Shown in pieces: positions 35,054-37,763 of a DNA stretch of 37,763 bases. This stretch comes from an uncultured Bacteroidia bacterium (GTDB lineage Bacteria > Bacteroidota > Bacteroidia > Bacteroidales > Prolixibacteraceae). Both the position numbers and the translations under genes were made by a program. Positions within the stretch are counted from its first letter, which is position 1; each line of letters begins with the position of its first letter. The notes beneath the pieces were generated by a model, which did no database searches, was not told the origin of the DNA, and worked only from the letters and a program-made list of their open reading frames with translations. The stretch is from assembly GCA_903897145.1 (NCBI GenBank), contig CAIUAN010000035.1, positions 1-37,763 on the forward strand, in the 5' to 3' direction.

Positions 35054-35079
35054 ACAAGTTTGCCACTTTGGCAAGCCTG
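35054..35079 (-). other. Hairpin between fecR and susC
   Basis: The minus strand can form a stem of about 12 pairs around TTGCCA-AAG-TGGCAA with one mismatch and one G-U pair. It lies 55 bases past the fecR stop in a 178-base gap. No T-run follows, so it may be an RNA processing or stability element that sets different levels for regulator and transporter, or a weak terminator. Confidence 0.45.
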
Positions 35080-35133
35080 TATCTTTTTCGACTTAAAATT
35101 CAATGCATAGGCAAAATAATTTCAGGTTTAGTA

Positions 35134-36132
35134 CTAGTTAGCATATTTAATTGTTACATTCTTTCCATCTATTTTATAGTCAAGTGGTGTAATCACTTGC
35201 AATAATTTTAATAACTCGGTGAGTGATTCGGTCTTCACCTTAAACGTATAGTTATGTCTCCGTTTCATCTTTTCCTCAATCTTTATCGTAACACCATACC
35301 AGCGCTCTAAATATCTTATTCCCTCTTCGAAAGGCATCCCATCAAAGATCAGTTCATTATTTTTCCATGCCGTAACAACATCAACCTTCGCGTCTTTCAA
35401 CACAACCTCCTTGGTATCTCCGAGCACCGTAGCTTGCTCGCCTTTTAAAAGATTCGCTAATTGAGTGCCATCTTTGATAACTCCAACATTCCCATGCTCA
35501 ACAGTGACCTCTAATTTTTTCTCTTCTTTATAACTCTTCACGTTAAAGGCAGTGCCATAAACTTCTACAAATGAACCGCCAGCTTTCACACGAAACATCC
35601 TTGCCTTATCCTTCTTGACATCAAAATAGGCTTCACCTTCAATCTCAACATCCCTTATTTGATCATTAAAACTGGTTTTATATTTAAACGTGGAGGCAGA
35701 ATTAAGCCAAACACTAGAGCCATCTGGCAAGACAATCATCGATTTTTGACCTTCGGGTACAATAACAGTCGCATATTGATTTAAAAACTCAGTAGAGACT
35801 TTATTCTTTTCAGCAGTTAAATAATGAAACCCAACCCCGATGAGAAAAAATAGAACTGCAGCAGCTGTAAGCTTTGTATATTTGTTAATCCATAAAAACC
35901 GGCGAGTTGGAGCAGAGATCTTAGTCATTATTTTCGACCAACTCGCAACTTTATCTGGATTCACAAGTTCCACATCCGGAGAAGATAAGGCATAGGCAGA
36001 ACATAGTTCAGCATAGATATTTTGATTCTCAAGGCTCGCATTGATCCATCTGCTTAATTGCAGTGACTCTTCGAAAGAAGCCTCTCCTCTCAATTCTCTG
36101 ATTATAAGATTTTTATAGTTTAGTTCTGTCAT
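35134..36132 (-). CDS. FecR-family anti-sigma factor
   Basis: FecR proteins sit in the inner membrane, hold an ECF sigma factor inactive, and release it when the STN domain of a TonB-dependent transducer signals. The 332-aa protein has a cytoplasmic N-terminus (about 1-85), one membrane segment (about 87-105, LTAAAVLFFLIGVGFHYL), a FecR domain from about 120 (VIVPEGQKSMIVLPDGSSVW) and a C-terminal DUF4974 domain (about 255-332, FDGMPFEEGIRYLERWYGV). It lies 146 bases after the sigma gene and 178 bases before susC, all on one strand, so the partnership is well supported by order. Confidence 0.94.
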   Translation of the reverse strand: MTELNYKNLIIRELRGEASFEESLQLSRWINASLENQNIYAELCSAYALSSPDVELVNPDKVASWSKIMTKISAPTRRFLWINKYTKLTAAAVLFFLIGVGFHYLTAEKNKVSTEFLNQYATVIVPEGQKSMIVLPDGSSVWLNSASTFKYKTSFNDQIRDVEIEGEAYFDVKKDKARMFRVKAGGSFVEVYGTAFNVKSYKEEKKLEVTVEHGNVGVIKDGTQLANLLKGEQATVLGDTKEVVLKDAKVDVVTAWKNNELIFDGMPFEEGIRYLERWYGVTIKIEEKMKRRHNYTFKVKTESLTELLKLLQVITPLDYKIDGKNVTIKYAN

Positions 36133-36278
36133 TTGAATATCCCTTATTTAAATATAAGTCACTTTACTCGGCCATAACCCCCAAAGGATAATCAATTATT
36201 TGATGCAGGAAAGGGAGAGCGCAGTTATTTTTGGATGTCATCGAATTCGAAGAGTAGTTCTTCTTCTAAAGTCTCACC

Positions 36279-36893
36279 TTAAAATTGGCTCAAAAGACCA
36301 AGCGTAATCAAGGCAAAAATTTCTTTGTAAATAGGGACCAATTGCTGTCTTAACTTCTTGATAGCGATGGTCATCTGGTTTTCAACAGTCTTCTCGGCAA
36401 TATCCATCTTAAGCGCAATTTCTCGAATCGATAGATCTTCCTCTTTATGAAGACGATACACTTCGCGACATCTCGGAGGCAACTTTGCAATAGCTCCGTT
36501 TACAAAATGTGTAATCGTCTGAAAATCCAACTTACTATCTTCAGGACGAGTATAGCGCTCATGGCTTAAAACCACTTCATGACTAATTATTTGATGACTC
36601 TTTTCTGCTCTCACATAATTTAGATATCGGTTACGAGAGGCACTTAGCAAATATGCCTTAACAGAAAATTCAATCTTGATTTCAGCTCTTTTCTCCCAGA
36701 AATAGACAAATAGATCCTGGACAATATCTTCTGAAGCCGTTTTATCATGAAGGTAAAGATTGACAAAGTTGCATAGATCTTCATAATACTTATCAAAGAA
36801 AAACCGCAAAGCATGATGATCCCCATCTACCATACGCTGGAAAATGAAAAGCTCTTCAGAAAGATATGTGTGTTTAGTTTGGTCCAAATTCAT
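36279..36893 (-). CDS. ECF RNA polymerase sigma-70 factor
   Basis: The 204-aa protein is an extracytoplasmic-function sigma factor of the Bacteroidota RpoE-like type. Region 2 includes FFDKYYEDLCNF and ASEDIVQDLFVYFWEKR. Region 4 includes LPPRCREVYRLHKEEDLSI and the helix-turn-helix REIALKMDIAEKTVENQM. Region 3 is absent, as is usual for ECF sigmas. The adjacent fecR, susC and susD predict that it turns on the nutrient-uptake genes after substrate binding. It is divergent from rnhB across 179 bases that contain a 7-base inverted repeat, TTAACAA (36935-36941) and TTGTTAA (36953-36959). Confidence 0.95.
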   Translation of the reverse strand: MNLDQTKHTYLSEELFIFQRMVDGDHHALRFFFDKYYEDLCNFVNLYLHDKTASEDIVQDLFVYFWEKRAEIKIEFSVKAYLLSASRNRYLNYVRAEKSHQIISHEVVLSHERYTRPEDSKLDFQTITHFVNGAIAKLPPRCREVYRLHKEEDLSIREIALKMDIAEKTVENQMTIAIKKLRQQLVPIYKEIFALITLGLLSQF

Positions 36894-37072
36894 CCCTTAA
36901 TTAGATGTAATTTGATCGAAATATAGTAAAAAATTTAACAAATACTTTACAATTGTTAAAAATCAATAAAATCAAGGGGTAGCATAAGTTCGTCCAAATA
37001 TTTGCTACTTAGAAAATTGAGTCCTACTTTAGCCAGAATTAAGTGATAATTGTAATCAGACTGATTTAATTC

Positions 37073-37672
37073 ATGTTACTGAATAACCTAAAAGTTGGAG
37101 TCATTGAGGCAGGATGCGACGAAGCAGGCAGAGGATGTTTAGCCGGACCTGTATTTGCAGCTGCCGTTATCTTGCCCGACGATTTTAAGTCAGAGCTACT
37201 TAACGACTCGAAAAAATTAACAGAAAAGCAGCGTTATGACTTGAGGCCAATCATTGAATCGGCTGCCATAGCATGGGCTGTGGGATGTTATAGCAATGAA
37301 GAAATCGATGAAGTCAATATTTTAAATGCCTCCATCTTTTCAATGCACCGAGCTCTAGCGAAACTTACCATTCGACCAGACCATATTATTGTAGATGGGA
37401 ACCGTTTTAAACTCTTCGAAAATATACCCCATACCACTATTATCAAAGGCGATGGCAAATATCTTTCAATTGCCGCGGCCTCCATTCTAGCCAAGACTTA
37501 CCGCGATGATTTCATGGATTCTATTGATCAACAACATCCACAGTATGGATGGCGTCAAAACAAAGGTTATCCCACCAAAATTCATCGTGAAGCTATTCAA
37601 CGCTTCGGCATCACCTCTTTCCACCGGAAAAGCTTTAAGCTAGTCGATCCTCAACTCTCACTCAAATTTTAA
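37073..37672 (+). CDS. rnhB: Ribonuclease HII
   Basis: RNase HII cuts RNA in RNA-DNA hybrids and starts removal of single ribonucleotides from DNA. The 199-aa protein has the signature [13 protein letters not shown] (14-26) with Asp16 and Glu17, Asp108 in IIVDGN, and Asp145 in AKTYRDD, completing the DEDD metal site. [17 protein letters not shown] follows the usual pattern. The length is normal. It is divergent from the ECF sigma gene and appears to be a single gene. Confidence 0.97.
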   Translation: MLLNNLKVGVIEAGCDEAGRGCLAGPVFAAAVILPDDFKSELLNDSKKLTEKQRYDLRPIIESAAIAWAVGCYSNEEIDEVNILNASIFSMHRALAKLTIRPDHIIVDGNRFKLFENIPHTTIIKGDGKYLSIAAASILAKTYRDDFMDSIDQQHPQYGWRQNKGYPTKIHREAIQRFGITSFHRKSFKLVDPQLSLKF

Positions 37673-37689
37673 TTGACTTTTTGGTCCTT

Positions 37690-37716
37690 AAAAAAACTTC
37701 TGATTGTATCAGAGTT
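37690..37716 (-). terminator. Minus-strand terminator at the right edge
   Basis: On the minus strand AACTCTGA and TCAGAAGTT form a stem with one bulged base and a 5-base loop, followed by seven T. It implies a minus-strand gene ending close to the window edge. A frame reading YLDRNATKW and stopping at 37734 is a candidate C-terminus, but only nine codons are visible. Confidence 0.6.
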
Positions 37717-37763
37717 AAAAGCAATGCGCCCAATTACCACTTAGTAGCGTTACGATCCAAATA

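Noticed and set aside
36995-37004. CAAATATTTG palindrome between the sigma gene and rnhB as a promoter
   Set aside because: It resembles the -7 box but lacks the two-base spacer in both directions, so it does not fit TAnnTTTG.

Overview
The window comes from a Bacteroidota chromosome. The evidence is SprA, the outer-membrane channel of the type IX secretion system (T9SS), a type B gliding-motility C-terminal domain on a secreted giant protein, a SusC/SusD pair with an ECF sigma/FecR regulator, AT-rich promoters that include TAnnTTTG boxes, and few Shine-Dalgarno sites. The SusC, with STN and carboxypeptidase-D-like domains, and the housekeeping genes suggest class Bacteroidia. I cannot name a genus from sequence alone.

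Left part (1-20.9 kb) is mostly conserved housekeeping: gcvH (-); tsaE and an alanine-dehydrogenase-like gene (+); a type I pullulanase with a small membrane-anchored hypothetical gene (-); rnr (-); comF (+); then a minus-strand run pdxA-ruvA-sprA; pepA (-); and speA (+), which ends at a strong terminator. sprA alone takes 7.5 kb.

Middle part (21.0-29.6 kb) is the accessory region and the most interesting stretch. A plus-strand cluster holds a 684-aa Ig/PKD-like secreted protein (GTG start), a 48-codon small ORF, a 355-aa secreted protein, a 642-base gap with predicted RNA structure and a terminator, a 221-aa secreted protein and a 1228-aa repeat protein. Only the last has a T9SS type B sorting domain. 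Three of the proteins share an N-terminal module, and three end at an Ig-type linker, so the cluster looks like a multi-subunit cell-surface or extracellular assembly whose largest member is exported through SprA. I do not recognise it as a characterised system.

Right part (29.6-37.8 kb) is a minus-strand regulated nutrient-uptake locus, ECF sigma -> FecR -> SusC (with STN signalling domain) -> SusD lipoprotein, with no degradative enzyme beside it. It converges on the surface-protein cluster at a shared bidirectional terminator. A divergent rnhB (+) closes the window, and a minus-strand terminator at the edge points to another gene just outside.
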